Of a stretch of 64,000 bases of DNA, positions 1 to 9,779 are shown in pieces (the stretch's first letter is position 1; each line of letters begins with the position of its first letter). The notes beneath the pieces were generated by a model, which was not told where the DNA came from, did not search any database, and saw only the letters and a program-made list of their open reading frames with translations. The stretch spans positions 9,818,419 to 9,882,418 of the forward strand of contig NW_006494789.1 in NCBI RefSeq assembly GCF_000471905.2, read 5' to 3'. A program made the translations under genes and the position numbers. The stretch comes from Amborella trichopoda (Eukaryota > Streptophyta > Magnoliopsida > Amborellales > Amborellaceae).

Positions 1-397
1 AAGTGAAGAGTGGCAATAGCTATACCAAAGGTGGATGGCAATTTGAGGGCTTTAAGCTCGAAATTAAGAAGTTTGAGAAGCCATCTTCTGAAGACTTTCA
101 CAGTATGTTTTGGTGATTTCAGCCGCATGATGTATACTTCATTTTGTTTATTTTGGGCTAGTAGTGCCCCTAAGAGATTGTCAAGACTTTTGATATTGAA
201 TGAATGACATGGCCGTACCTTTAGTTTGATTCTTGTTTGATGATTGGATTTATTCTAGTTTTCTTTCGTGGTTTTCTCTCAATTTCGTGTTTTTATGCGT
301 TGAGTCACTCCGACCTGAATGACCTTCGTGACCTCAGGTCGCGATCCGGGGCTCTGTCATCCCCCGGCAGGGGTCAGGGAGTGGGGTCGTGATAATT
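1..397 (+). repeat. 3' end of the 5' LTR of the gypsy element
   Basis: This stretch precedes a tRNA primer-binding site and ends in a GGGGTCGTGA-type terminus, as expected for an LTR ending close to TGACA. The LTR begins upstream of the window, so its length is unknown. The small frame at 10-207 lies inside the LTR and has no recognisable product. The matching 3' LTR is not in the window. Confidence 0.6.
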
Positions 398-398
398 A

Positions 399-417
399 TG
401 GTATCAAAGTAGCCAGG
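399..417 (+). other. Primer-binding site, tRNA-iMet type
   Basis: TGGTATCAAAGTAGCCAGG is close to the usual plant initiator-Met primer site TGGTATCAGAGC. It lies directly after the LTR end and about 90 bp before the gag start, where first-strand cDNA synthesis would be primed. Confidence 0.85.
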
Positions 418-504
418 TTAGGATTCTTTGCCTAGGGAGGTTAGAAGTGTCTTTAGAATAGTTTAAGTAGATTAGTAACTGAGTGTTTGTGTCTTAGGTT
501 GGAG

Positions 505-1400
505 ATGCCGAGAACGAGGGCCAATAATTCAAGCTCCAATAATGAAAACACTGAGGCCCTCGATGAATTCGTCAAGACTTTAGGGGCTATGACACATATG
601 ATGAGCTATGTCAGCCCCATGTACCCCTCCCCCTGATTCGAATGATAGTAGCTTAATAGAGAAGTTTAAGGGGTGGGCTCCTCCAACTTACTTAGGGCTT
701 GGGGTAGTAGAAAGGGCTGAGAGATGGAGGAGACAGGTGGAGAAGATATTCAAAGTTTTAAACTGCATTGATGAGCAGAAAGTAAGGCTAGGCACTTTCA
801 GGCTTGAAGGGGACGCTGAGCATTGGTGGGGCTTGATAGAGCAAGCTTGGGAGAGGTCAGGGATAGAAATGACCTGGGAGAATTTTTTAGAAGCCTTCAA
901 TGAAAAGTAATTTCTTGATTCAGCAAGGAATTTAACTGTGGAGCATTATGCAGTCAAGTTCGCTAAGTTGTCAAGGTATGCGCCACACATCATTAATATC
1001 GAGGTGTGAAAGGCTAGTAAGTTCGAAAGAGGCCTCTGGTCAGAAATAAGGAGGGCGGTAATATCAACCAATTTAAAGACCTTTGCCCCTTTAGTGGATA
1101 TGGCCATGAAGATAGACAGGGAAGATGAAGAGTCCCGGTTGGAGGAAACTGGAAGATGAGACCAGCCCAGTTTGGAAACTCGGGGAGAAAAGCTCGACCA
1201 CCACAGAAGAGGAACTTTTGGGGAAGAGAAAATCAGAGGGGCAAGAAGATTCAGAGGATGTTACCGAGCGATGTAGGAGAGAATCGGCTCCCGACGTGTC
1301 CACATTGTGAGAAGGATAATCACTTGACGGTTGATTGTCAAAGGAAGACTGGGGCGTGCTTCGGGTGTGGCAAGCCAGCCACCAGATTAGAGACTTCCTA
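505..1400 (+). pseudogene. gag: gypsy gag (capsid and nucleocapsid), broken
   Basis: The ATG at 505 starts a short basic N-terminus that reaches a TGA after 44 codons. The gag frame resumes in the +1 frame from about 608. The Retrotrans_gag core follows (FKGWAPPTYLG, then AERWRRQVEKIF, LEGDAEHWW, WENFLEAF) with a stop after the AFNEK segment at 908-910. After more frame changes come zinc knuckles at about 1300-1390. The first is an intact CX2CX4HX4C (CPHCEKDNHLTVDC). The second starts CFGCGKP and is split by a frameshift. Gag would form the virus-like particle and package the RNA. There are at least three disabling lesions. Confidence 0.85.
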
Positions 1401-1429
1401 GTAAGGGGACCTGAAAACCGACCAAAGAC

Positions 1430-1870
1430 TCAAGGTCGAGTGTTTGCTCTCACTGAGCAGGAAGCTAAGGCATCGACTTTAGTTATCAGAGGTACGCTGC
1501 CTGTTTGTAGCATTGAAGCAAAAAACCTAGTTGATCCTTGATCCACACACTCTTTTGTTGCACCTCACTTTGCATGCTACATAAATTCTTGACCTTCTTT
1601 GTTGGACTAGTTATTGGTAGTATGCACACCTATAGGGGGATCTATAGAAACTGATATTATTTATAAACATTGTGGGGTTTTACTTGAAGGGTGTGAGTTG
1701 CATATAGATTTGATATTGTTAGATATCCCAGAATGTGATGTTATTTTGGGCATGGACTGGCTATCGACACATCATGCTACTATAAATTGTCGTGATAAGA
1801 CTATAACCTTTAGACACCCAAACCAGCCTGAGTTGAACTCTATTAGCGTCAAGGATATTCCTCCCCTGCA
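1430..1870 (+). pseudogene. gypsy aspartic protease, broken
   Basis: The frame runs through an active-site region reading LVDP, a stop, then STHSFVAPHF near 1530-1565. The normal D-[ST]-G is therefore lost, with Gly replaced by TGA. The C-terminal half is well preserved: the ILLDIPECDVILGMDWL block at about 1705-1760 and the following H-x-A-x-I-N-C segment are typical of plant gypsy proteases. This enzyme would process Gag-Pol inside the particle. A missing active-site glycine and further stops make it inactive. Confidence 0.8.
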
Positions 1871-1912
1871 TTTTATTTTGGCTACTTGGGCTTCCCATTT
1901 GCTGACTAAAAG

Positions 1913-2800
1913 TTGTGTTGGGTATCTTGCTTACATAGTGGAGAATATCTAGAGAACTTTCTCGAAGAGTTAACATCTTTGCCCCCAGTCAGAGAAATAG
2001 AATTTGAGATAGATGTGGTCCCTAGCACTGCCCCCATCTCTGAAACCCCTTATAGGATGGCTCCAGTGGAACTAAAAGAACTGAAAGATCAATTGTAGGA
2101 GTTACGGGATAAGGGTTTTATTCAACCTAGTGTGTCACCCTGGGGTGCGCCTGTCTTATTTGTTGAAAAGAATGATGGGTCTTTGAGGCTATGTATAAAC
2201 TATCTGTAGAACCAGGTCACTGTGAAAAATAAGTACCCCTTACCTAGAATTGATGGCCTTTTTTATCAACTTCAAGGGGCTCAAGTATTCTCCAAGATCC
2301 ACCTTTGCTCAGGTTAGCATCAGCTGCAAGTCAAGGAAGAAGATGTACCTAAGATCCCATTCAGGACTCGTTATGATCACTACAAGTTCTTAGTAATGCC
2401 CTTCGGGCTGACTAATGCCCCAACCGTCTTTATGGATTTAATGAATAGGGTGTTTAGACCCTTTTTGGATGACTTTGGGGTGGTTTTTATAGATGACATT
2501 CTGGTATATTCAAGGAATCTAGAAGAGCATGAACAACATTTGAGGATGGTACTATAGACCCTAAAAACAGAAAAGTTATATGCTAAGTTGGGGAAAAGCG
2601 AGTTTTGGCTTTCAAGTGTGGTCTTCCTTGGGCATGTTATTTCTAAGGAGGGGGACCCTTGTAAGATTGAAGCCGTGCTTAAATAGGGGAGACCGACAAA
2701 TGTGACAGAAGTTCGTAGTTTTCTGGGTATAGCAGGATACTAAAGGCTTTTTGTAAAAGGCTTTTCAAAGATAGCACTTCTCCTGACCCGCCTGACCCAG
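1913..2800 (+). pseudogene. gypsy reverse transcriptase, broken
   Basis: The fragments read in order through the RT fingers and palm. They include [19 protein letters not shown] with the [10 protein letters not shown] strand, the YPLPRIDGL block, [16 protein letters not shown], and the catalytic F-I-D-D box in [11 protein letters not shown] near 2480-2510. The thumb follows ([15 protein letters not shown]). The FIDD box is a known plant gypsy variant of YXDD. In-frame stops interrupt at least six sites, for example after KDQL at 2096-2098 and within the AGY-RLF block. Confidence 0.9.
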
Positions 2801-2829
2801 AAAGGAGTAAATTATATGGTCAGGTGATT

Positions 2830-3170
2830 GTGAGAAGAGTTTCCAAGAATTAAAGAAAAGATTGACTGCAATACTAACTTTGCCTGAAGGAAATGAAGGC
2901 TTTGAAATCTACATTGATACTTCCCATAAGAGACTAGGGTGTGTATTAATGTAGCAAGACAAAGTTATAGCTTATGCCTCCAGACAGTTAAAGCCGCATG
3001 AGCAAAATTACCCAATTCATGACTTAGAGCTTGTGGCTGTGGTTTTTGCCTTGAAGATTTTGAGACATTATCTCTATAGAGCCTAGTTCAAGATATTTAC
3101 ATATCATAAGAGCCTCAAGTATTTATTTTCTTAGAAGGAGTTGAATATGAGGCAAAGGAGATGAATGTAG
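2830..3170 (+). pseudogene. gypsy RNase H, broken
   Basis: The translation gives the first catalytic strand (EIYIDTSHKRLGCVLM near 2907-2952), then [17 protein letters not shown] and [19 protein letters not shown]. This is the usual RNase H core that degrades template RNA after reverse transcription. Stops follow LGCVLM and lie within the last block. It directly follows the RT thumb, as in intact gypsy pol. Confidence 0.85.
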
Positions 3171-3427
3171 TAACCAACGCTTTGAGTCAGAAACCCTTGA
3201 TATCAGTAGCACATCTAATGGCCCGAGAGATGAAACAGATAAAAATGCAGTGGTGTGGCGTCCGACTTTACCCTCTAGTTCTGAGGCAGGAATAACTGCA
3301 AGTATAAGGGTGGACCTCAACTCTTTCAACAGATCAAGGTAGCTCAAAGGATAGATCCTAAGCTTGTAAAAATCCTGGAAGAATTAAAGCGAGAAAGAAG
3401 GGAGGGTTTTCTGTTGACAGTGATAAT

Positions 3428-3879
3428 TTGTTAAGATTTACAGGACAGGTATGTGTCTCAAGTGATGAGAATATAGAAAGGGTTATTCTAGAGGAAGCGC
3501 ACCACTCCCATTATACTGTGCACCCAGGAAGCACAAAAATGTACCAAGATTTAAAAAAGATCTTCTGGTGGAATGACAAGAAGAAAGATATGGCACAATT
3601 TGTTTCTAAATGTCTGACCTGTTAGAAAGTAAAGGCTAAACATCAGAGACCTATCGAGTTGTTGCAACCCTTACTTGTACCTGAATGAAAGTGGGAACAC
3701 ATCACTATGGACTTTGTGTCCAATTTGCCAAGGTCAGGCATGGGACATGATAGTGTGTGGGTTATTGTGGAACGATTAACTAAGACTGCACATTTATTAC
3801 CGGTCCGCACTACCTATACTCTAGATAAACTGACTTAGTTGTATGTCAAGGAAATAGTAAGGCTGCATGGAGTACATGT
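3428..3879 (+). pseudogene. gypsy integrase N-terminus, truncated by an inserted LTR
   Basis: The H2C2 zinc-binding domain is visible: HH-x3-VHPG-x2-KMY about 3498-3545, then the C-L-T-C pair near 3612-3624. Next come the start of the catalytic core (WEHITMDFVSNLP with the first catalytic Asp) and WVIVERLTKTAHLLPV. The reading reaches LYVKEIVRLHGV and stops at 3879, where TGGTTAGGCGCC begins. The second and third catalytic residues are absent. At least three in-frame stops occur, including one right after the zinc domain. Confidence 0.88.
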
Positions 3880-4162
3880 TGGTTAGGCGCCTCGATCTCT
3901 CCCGCCGGATATGGATGATCGGGAGGCATGCGTCTCAGGTTTCCGGGGAAGACCCAGGATGTTTTTGAGATTGCTCTCTTAGGAACCTCATTCGAGAATG
4001 GAGGTAGGTGTTACGATCCAGTGAGAGAGGAATTTAAGGTGGGTTCGAGACTTACTCGGGCTGGCTCTCATGGGCGCCCTCTTAGATCACAAAAAAAGGC
4101 CGCCAGCAATAAAACTGGGTCGGAAACGCCTCCTCCCTTGGCTTGTATTTTTCTGTTTTCTG

Positions 4163-4361
4163 NNNNNNNNNNNNNNNNNNNNNNNNNNNNNNNNNNNNNN
4201 NNNNNNNNNNNNNNNNNNNNNNNNNNNNNNNNNNNNNNNNNNNNNNNNNNNNNNNNNNNNNNNNNNNNNNNNNNNNNNNNNNNNNNNNNNNNNNNNNNNN
4301 NNNNNNNNNNNNNNNNNNNNNNNNNNNNNNNNNNNNNNNNNNNNNNNNNNNNNNNNNNNNN
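4163..4361. other. Assembly gap (199 N)
   Basis: A run of unknown bases inside LTR A, starting exactly where the candidate 3' splice site block would lie. Reading frames that cross it are artefacts. Confidence 0.99.
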
Positions 4362-4779
4362 GAACGTACATAAGCATACGCATTCAAAGAGAAGAAGAGA
4401 AGAAAGATGGGGAAGAGAAGAGTTCAACTGAGCGAAAGGATCAGAGAGGTAACTAAGATGGTGAATAATTGGCCTAACGTGGCAGCAAAACGGGCTCGGT
4501 AACTGAGACTGTCTCACAGGATCACTACTAGACGTCATTACCAATACCGCCTAGCTAGGCACGATGGTGAGTCTGTTGTGGCAATAAAGCAGGCCAAGTA
4601 TTCTTGGCAACAACATTACGGCTAGACGACAGGACTACCATGAGAGGCTAACCTCAATCTCTCTTAGTCGAACGAAAGAGTAGCAAAGTGATGGTTATGA
4701 GGAAAGAATGAAGTAAGAGAAGAAGGGAACAAATAGAAGGAGGGAGAAGAGACGAGAGAATAAAAGAGAGAGAGTGAAG

Positions 4780-5340
4780 GAAGATGCAATCAGCGCTAAG
4801 CATTGCCGATTGTGTTAGAAAAAGATGGAGGAAAAGCAATCGACGCTAGGCTTCGCCGACTGTGTCAGAAGAGAAGAGAGGAAGAGAACCAACCGGCACT
4901 AGGCTTGTGCCAGTTGTGATGGGAGAGATGCTAGGGAGAGAGATCAAGTCGACGCTAGGCTTCGCCAACTGTAATAGACGAGAGAGATAAAAATCCAATC
5001 GGCACTAGGCTTCACTAACTGCGATAGAAGAGAGGAAAGAGAAATCCAATCGGTGCTAAGCTTCATCGATTGCATTAAAAGAGAAGAAAGAAAAATCCAA
5101 CTGGCACTAGGCTTCGCCGATTGCATTAGAAGAGAAGAGAAAGAAATTCACCCGATGCTAAGAATGAAGAAGAGGATAGATAAAACCCCACCTAGTGCTG
5201 GGAATGAAAGAAGAAGAGAGAGAAAACCCCACCCGATATTAGAAATGAAAGAAGAGGAGAGAGAGAACCCCACTCGACACTGGGAATGAAAGAAAGGAGA
5301 GTGAGAAGAGAACCAACTGACGCTCGGCTTGTGTCAGTAG
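4780..5340. repeat. GA-rich minisatellite of hairpin units in LTR A
   Basis: About a dozen degenerate units of roughly 45-55 bp. Each has a core close to CGGCGCTAGGCTTCGCCGA, which folds on itself (CGGCG/CGCCG around CTAGGCTT), separated by purine spacers such as AGAAGAGAAGAGAGA. Matching arrays occur at 40560-41350 and 56990-57600. Confidence 0.85.
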
Positions 5341-5600
5341 TGATGGGAGAGAAAGAGATAAAGATGAGAAGAAGAAGAGAGAGAGATAGAGATGAGAAGA
5401 AGAGAGAGAAAGTGATAGAGATGAGAAGAAGAGAGAGAAAGAGAGATGAGAAGAAAAGAGAGAAAGTGATAGAGATGAGAAGAAGAGAGAGAAAGAGAGA
5501 TGAGAAGAAGAGAGAAAAAGAGATAGATATGAGAAAGAGGGAGGAGAGAGAAGAGGGAGAAAGAGAAGAGGAGAGGAGAGAAAGATGAGAGGAGAGAGAA
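5341..5600. repeat. Polypurine (GA-rich) tract in LTR A
   Basis: Nearly uninterrupted purines on the + strand, built of short units such as GATGAGAAGAAGAGAGAGAAA. On the element's own strand it is a long pyrimidine tract just downstream of the candidate 5' splice site. The charged or Ser/Leu-rich frames read from it are low-complexity artefacts. Confidence 0.9.
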
Positions 5601-5607
5601 AGTTACC
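5601..5607 (-). promoter_or_regulatory. Candidate 5' splice site in LTR A
   Basis: On the - strand the sequence reads GGCAG|GTAACTTTC, about 150 nt downstream of the LTR TATA box. The same position has a GT donor in the D LTR (57916), the C LTR (41586), the left B LTR (10223) and the E LTR (60290). It would pair with a 3' site CAG at 4162-4160, next to the gap. Confidence 0.5.
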
Positions 5608-5754
5608 TGCCTGAAGGGTACCGACCCTTTTCTTCTCTCCTCTTTCTCTCTCCAAGACGTACTCACAAGCTCAAACAAGAAATCAAAATTTTATTGAATG
5701 ATCCAAGAAGAATGAATCTGTCCTCTCTTCTCCTTTTACAATTTGGCTTTGAAT

Positions 5755-5763
5755 GTTTATATA
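5755..5763 (-). promoter_or_regulatory. LTR promoter TATA box (copy A)
   Basis: The - strand reads TATATAAAC. A TATA element sits at the equivalent place in all six LTR copies (10363, 27129, 41724, 58043, 60445), which supports it as the start of the genomic RNA. Confidence 0.65.
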
Positions 5764-6249
5764 GAGTTGGGCTAAAACGTGGGTGTACGCCAAAAAACTA
5801 GCAAGAATTTAAGATAATTACAATTTAATTGAATTTAAAGAAATTAAAAAATGGGTACAAAAAGACTGTTTTGCTCTTGCTTAACATTGAGTGGAATTTT
5901 AGAATAGACCATGCTGCTGCCCGAGGACTTACGTGATCTTCCGTGGCTGACCCGAGGTCTTTCTGATGCCCGTTTGATCAAAAAATTATTGTTTTCATGT
6001 AGGGCTTGACATGAAGATCGTTTTGATACCAACTTCGAGCCATGAATCATGTTTTTGAGCCATGATCACGAGACTGGAATTTTGGATGAATCTTGAAAAC
6101 TTCGGATCGATTGTGTGCTCATTCCTTGGTGTTTCTCCGTGATTTCTTCATTAAATCACATTGAACATGCCGTCACGAGCCCGTCCGTCATTTTTACTCA
6201 TAGCGTTCCCTTGTTAAGGTATACACCATGCTCGTTGTTTCATCATTTG

Positions 6250-7235
6250 TTTTTATGAAGGCGTGTTTAAGGTCATGCCTCTGGGATCTGTGAGAAACAG
6301 TTTAGCGCCATGCAGCTAGGACGTGCACTATGGTTTAAGGTCATACAGCTGGATCGTGGTGGTGATGAATGGCAGTCTATGGAGGCCATGGAGTGAGTAT
6401 GGTGATGGTTTTGGCTTACTTTGTTGAGATGGCACGAGGCTAGCTATGAGAGATGGATGATGTATGAATGGTGAGTGGACGATGGCAACCCACTAACTTA
6501 TAACGAATATGGATGGTGGGATGGGTCGTCATTTTGTGAGCACGGGTGAGACTCACTGGGAATGAGGTATGGTGATGAAGTGAATGGACACAGGTGGCGC
6601 GCGCACACTAACAGGTAGGTTAGGGAAGGCATGTGTGAAAGGGCACGTAAAGGGCGTATGCGCATATGTGGGGGAAAGTTTTAAGGTCATCCTCCGGGAC
6701 CTATGCTAAGCAGTTTATCGTCATGTTGGTAGGACATATACTATGGCTTAAGGTCATATAACTGGACCGTGGTTATGCAGTTTAAATTCATACAATTAGG
6801 ACCGTGCAGTTTAAGGTCGTGCAACTAGACCTCCGCTATAGTTTAAGGTCATATAGTTTGGACCATGGTGCTGAGCCTTTTATCGTCATGCCACCAGGAT
6901 GTGCACTATGGTTTAAGTTCAGATAGCTGGACCATGGTTAATCTGTTTAAAGTCATACAACTAGAACCGTGCAGTTTAAGGTCGTGCAACTAGACCTCTG
7001 CTACAGTTTAAGGTCATATAGTTTTGACCATGCAGTTTTAGGGTCGTGTAACTAGACCAAGGCTGTGCAGTTTAGGGTCGTGCAGCATGGACCGAGGCTG
7101 AGCAGTTTAGGGTCATACAGCACAGACAAAGGCTGAGCAGTTTAGGGTCATGCAGCACGGACTGAGGCTGTGCAGTTTAAGGCCATGCAGCACGGACCGA
7201 GGCTGTGCAGTTTAGGGTCATGCAGTACGAATAGG
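6250..7235. repeat. TTTAAGGTCATGCAG minisatellite (copy A)
   Basis: Roughly 25 degenerate units, mostly 33-40 bp. Each holds TTTA(A/G)GGTC(A/G)T(G/A)CAGC followed by a (G/A)GACC-containing spacer. Units near 7060-7220 are the most regular. Homologous arrays lie at 12650-13450 and 44097-45100. Confidence 0.85.
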
Positions 7236-7672
7236 TCTGTGGATGGAAATCCTACTCCCTGGGGATAAAACGTTAAGACCGTTCACAAACTGAGGGCTCA
7301 TATGGAAATGATGAGTATTCAACCAGCATTGAGTTTTCAAATATGCAATTGGCGCTGGGTTGTTAAAAACTCAGCTGGCGCAGTGAACGACCCGTGACAT
7401 CGTTCAAGCACAACCGACGCTAAGTCTGCTAGGGCTAAGGTCGTTCGAAACTTACCTGACGCTGATTAACCGACGCTAGGATTGTTTGAAACTCAGCTGA
7501 CGCCGAGCGACTGGTGCTAGGGTTGTTTGGAATTCACCGGGCACTGGGCATGGATCGATGAGAGTTACCTTAGGCCTCGAGTCAAAGCCGAACCAGACTC
7601 ATCGTCCCTTGGCTTCCCTTTGATGCCAATGGAATTTCTTGTTTGTGAGGGGCATTTGAGGGCAGTGTAGTC

Positions 7673-7696
7673 TATATAACGGGATAAAATCCCGTT
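7673..7696 (+). promoter_or_regulatory. Candidate promoter TATA box with hairpin, PMD gene of copy A
   Basis: TATATAA at 7673-7679 overlaps an 8-bp perfect inverted repeat, AACGGGAT (7678-7685) and ATCCCGTT (7689-7696) with an AAA loop. The same TATA plus hairpin occurs at 14310 and 45904, each about 0.95-1.08 kb before the PMD start codon. Confidence 0.5.
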
Positions 7697-8439
7697 TTTC
7701 CTCATTTTTCACCAAGGGTAAAAAACTTAAGCAAAAGTTTTCTTTAATAGTGAGGAGAGGGTGCCCAGTTGAAGTTCCGACAAAAAATGAGACTTCAACA
7801 ATAGTTTTGCAGGGAAGGTTTTCAGCAGATAGCGGAATTCCGACGGTTTTGCAGGGAAGACCTTCAGCGAGCAGACTTTGCCAAGAATTTGGTGAAGTTG
7901 CAGAGAAAGTAGTGGGGAAAGGAGAGTTCTTCAGGGAGTTTTTCGAGAAACAGAAGAGGTTTCGGCTGCAGTTTTGTTTTTTTGGTAGAAGAGGCGGACA
8001 TAGTGAGCATTTTCGCACATCTTGGGAGTTGTTCAGGGATTATTTAGGAAGTTTCGCGGGGTTGTGGTAACTTTTCGACACTGTTAGTGGTCTTGCAAAG
8101 GTTTTCAGGATCTTTGGGGAAGTTTGCGAGAGTTTTCGATGATGTTCTGGTGACGTCCAGGCCAAAAACATAGGTGGGAAATTTTTCAGTGAGTTTTCGA
8201 CCGTGTAGAAGAAGTTCCGACGGAAGATGAACGGTCACAGGAGGTGGGTCATACAGTTGCAGGAGGTGAACCATCGTGGGTAACGCGTACGGTTACGGGA
8301 AATGTGGTGATGGTTGGCCTTCACTCGTGTGTCAGGTAGCATCGAAGGACGTGGCGATGGTTGTTAGTCAGCACAACTGAACTGGAGGTGTCATGACTAG
8401 GATTCGTGGGATGTGTGAGAGATCTGCTCACAGCCGGCA

Positions 8440-8715
8440 ATGGCCTCAGGCAAGCTCAACTGGCACTGGATATTAGTAATCTCGACTGGCACTGATTGTT
8501 GGCAATCTCAACCGGTGCTAATTGTTGGCATGCAGCCAGCGCTGGGCATTGACAAGCTCAACCGGCGCTGAGTGTTTGACAGACTCAACCAGCGCTAATT
8601 ATTGACACACAACTGGCGCTGGGCATTGACAAGCTCAACTGGTGCTGAGTGTTTGACAAACTCAACCGGCGCGGAGTGTTGGCAGACTCAGCAGGTGTTG
8701 ATCCAGTGCCTTAAC
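8440..8715. repeat. GGCGCTGAG-type minisatellite before the PMD gene (copy A)
   Basis: About nine degenerate units of around 30-33 bp containing CAACCGGCGCTGAGTGTT or close variants, ending 35 bp before the PMD ATG. Equivalents lie at 14960-15240 and 46610-46830. Confidence 0.8.
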
Positions 8716-8749
8716 AACTTTTGGGAGTGAACCACTAAGTCCCTTTATA

Positions 8750-9701
8750 ATGGCTAGTTCTTCTTACCAAATCCTTGATGTGAAGAGGCTTCCAAGGGAA
8801 GGAGAAATCAGCGCCCGTGATTTTACAAGTGAGGTTTTATCAAGGGGTGAATTCATTTGGCTGACCCATCCAGTATGCGAACCAGAGTGGCCTCTTATCG
8901 TCACTCTCATTACTGACCCCGTTTGTTTCGAAGTGCGGTAGGGCAATGACGGCAACGTCAGTACCGAAGAAGGGATGACACTTCTTCATTGTATGCATCG
9001 GAACATAGCTTCCGGGGAGAACTTGCCTACCTTAGGGAAGCGAATGGTACAGGCAAAGGGACTACTAAGGTGGTCAGCAAAAGGCCTCCATATTCAAGGG
9101 GACCATCAATACCTGAAGGGAGACACTTCCTGGACTGCTAAGGTATTAGCGTCGTACAGAAGCACTCTTGAACGTGCTTCACTATTAACAGCGATCTAGT
9201 GTTCGGGCAGCTACTATGACTGTTGCTCAAATATAGTAAAGGTGTTACTGGAGACATGGATCCATGTAAGCAATACTTGGCTTCTTGGTCATGGAAGCAG
9301 GAATCTCTTTACTAAATCTTGACTTTATTGGAGGTCTCCCGATGATCGAGGCTATGTATGACGAGTTCGTGCCTCCGAACCCAATCATCTTTGGTAGTGC
9401 TAACTTGGGGGATGAAGAGCCGCTGACCAGTCTTCAAAAGATCATTGAGGGTAGGGAAGGCACTTGCAAAGGAGGCCTCCCATATATCAACTTGAGACCG
9501 ACGATGACCGTGTCTTCTTTGGTAACGAACTTGGCATTATTCTTGTTCAAATTCATGCTTCCTGATTGGGGGGACGACATTCATCTAGGGGCACTGTATG
9601 TGGCATGCGACATGGCTAGAGGGTGTGAGTATGCCCTTTCTCAGCCAGTCTTGAGCAACATATACCATGGCTTGGGAGCCATCTCCCGTGGAAAGGCTTA
9701 G
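8750..9701 (+). pseudogene. Antisense PMD-family gene of copy A, N-terminal part
   Basis: The ATG at 8750 gives MASSSYQILDVKRLPREGEI, nearly identical to the starts at 15270 and 46881. The frame stops at 8939, after which pieces in other frames continue the same protein: LLHCMHRNIASGENLP, GISLLNLDFIGGLP, MYDEFVPPNP and LGDEEPL. The PMD signature follows (LYVACDMARGCEYALSQPVL, IYHGLGAISRGKA). About 100 bp is missing near 9450 relative to copy D. The gene is cut at 9701, where LTR sequence begins. It lies opposite in direction to the element. Confidence 0.75.
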
Positions 9702-9779
9702 GAAAGAAAGAGAATGATGAAAGAAAGAAAGAAAGAGAATGAAAGAGATTAGGAAAGAGAGAAGAAAAATAAGGAAAGA

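Larger units (their letters stand above)
1..3879 (+). mobile_element. Degenerate Ty3/gypsy retrotransposon, 5' part only
   Basis: The segment runs in the standard Ty3/gypsy order: the end of an LTR, a tRNA-iMet primer-binding site, gag with zinc knuckles, aspartic protease, reverse transcriptase, RNase H and the N-terminal part of integrase. Domain order and motifs fit a plant chromovirus (Tekay/Del type is my best guess). The copy carries many in-frame stops and several frameshifts and is not functional. It ends abruptly at 3879, shortly after the first catalytic Asp region of integrase. There the sequence switches to the TG end of an unrelated LTR. The rest of integrase, any chromodomain and the 3' LTR were not found in the window, including on the far side of the downstream element cluster. 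Confidence 0.9.
3880..6177 (-). repeat. LTR of copy A, truncated, with assembly gap
   Basis: It begins with TGGTTAGGCGCCTCGA, matching the LTR ends at 39858 and 56225, and continues through the same landmarks: a GAGAGAGGAATTTAAGGTGG block, a GA-rich hairpin array, a TATA box and the block around 6060-6150. Homology to the full LTRs then stops at about 6177, inside a CATGCCGTCA-like word also found in the internal region. The LTR therefore lost roughly its last 900 bp. Its insertion disrupts the gypsy integrase. Confidence 0.85.
6178..8749. repeat. 3' non-coding region of copy A, upstream of the PMD gene
   Basis: No protein-coding frame is supported here. The stretch holds a minisatellite of TTTAAGGTCATGCAGC-type units (6250-7235), GGCGCTGGG-type units (7330-7550), a + strand TATA box (7673-7679) with a hairpin, a moderately conserved leader (7700-8400), and a second GGCGCTG array (8440-8715). 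Order and content match 43900-46880 and 12480-15269. Frames on either strand at 7599-8070 follow nucleotide conservation only. Confidence 0.75.
3880..9702 (-). mobile_element. Copy A of the Tat/Ogre-like gag-pro/PMD family, partial
   Basis: This is the left (3') end of a minus-strand element: an LTR (3880-6177), part of the 3' non-coding region and the first part of the antisense PMD gene. Two deletions have shortened it. One removes the right part of the LTR and the start of the internal region (junction near 6177). The other joins the PMD gene to the interior of the next copy's LTR at about 9702. The gag-pro half is missing. Confidence 0.8.

Noticed and set aside
4068..4544. Frames crossing the N run at 4163-4361 (and the one over 34025-34368)
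   Set aside because: The open frame exists only because unknown bases contain no stops.
5239..5678. Frames of 100-140 codons on both strands through GA-rich tracts (also 9585-10304, 25508-26075, 26345-26945, 35346-35984, 41338-41658, 57331-57758)
   Set aside because: Translations are simple Ser/Leu/Phe or Arg/Glu/Lys runs from purine-pyrimidine tracts, with no domain and no conservation apart from the DNA repeat.
7599..8070. 106- and 139-codon frames on opposite strands, partly kept in copy D (45958-46270)
   Set aside because: Both strands are equally open and copy B is not open; conservation follows the shared leader DNA of the PMD gene.
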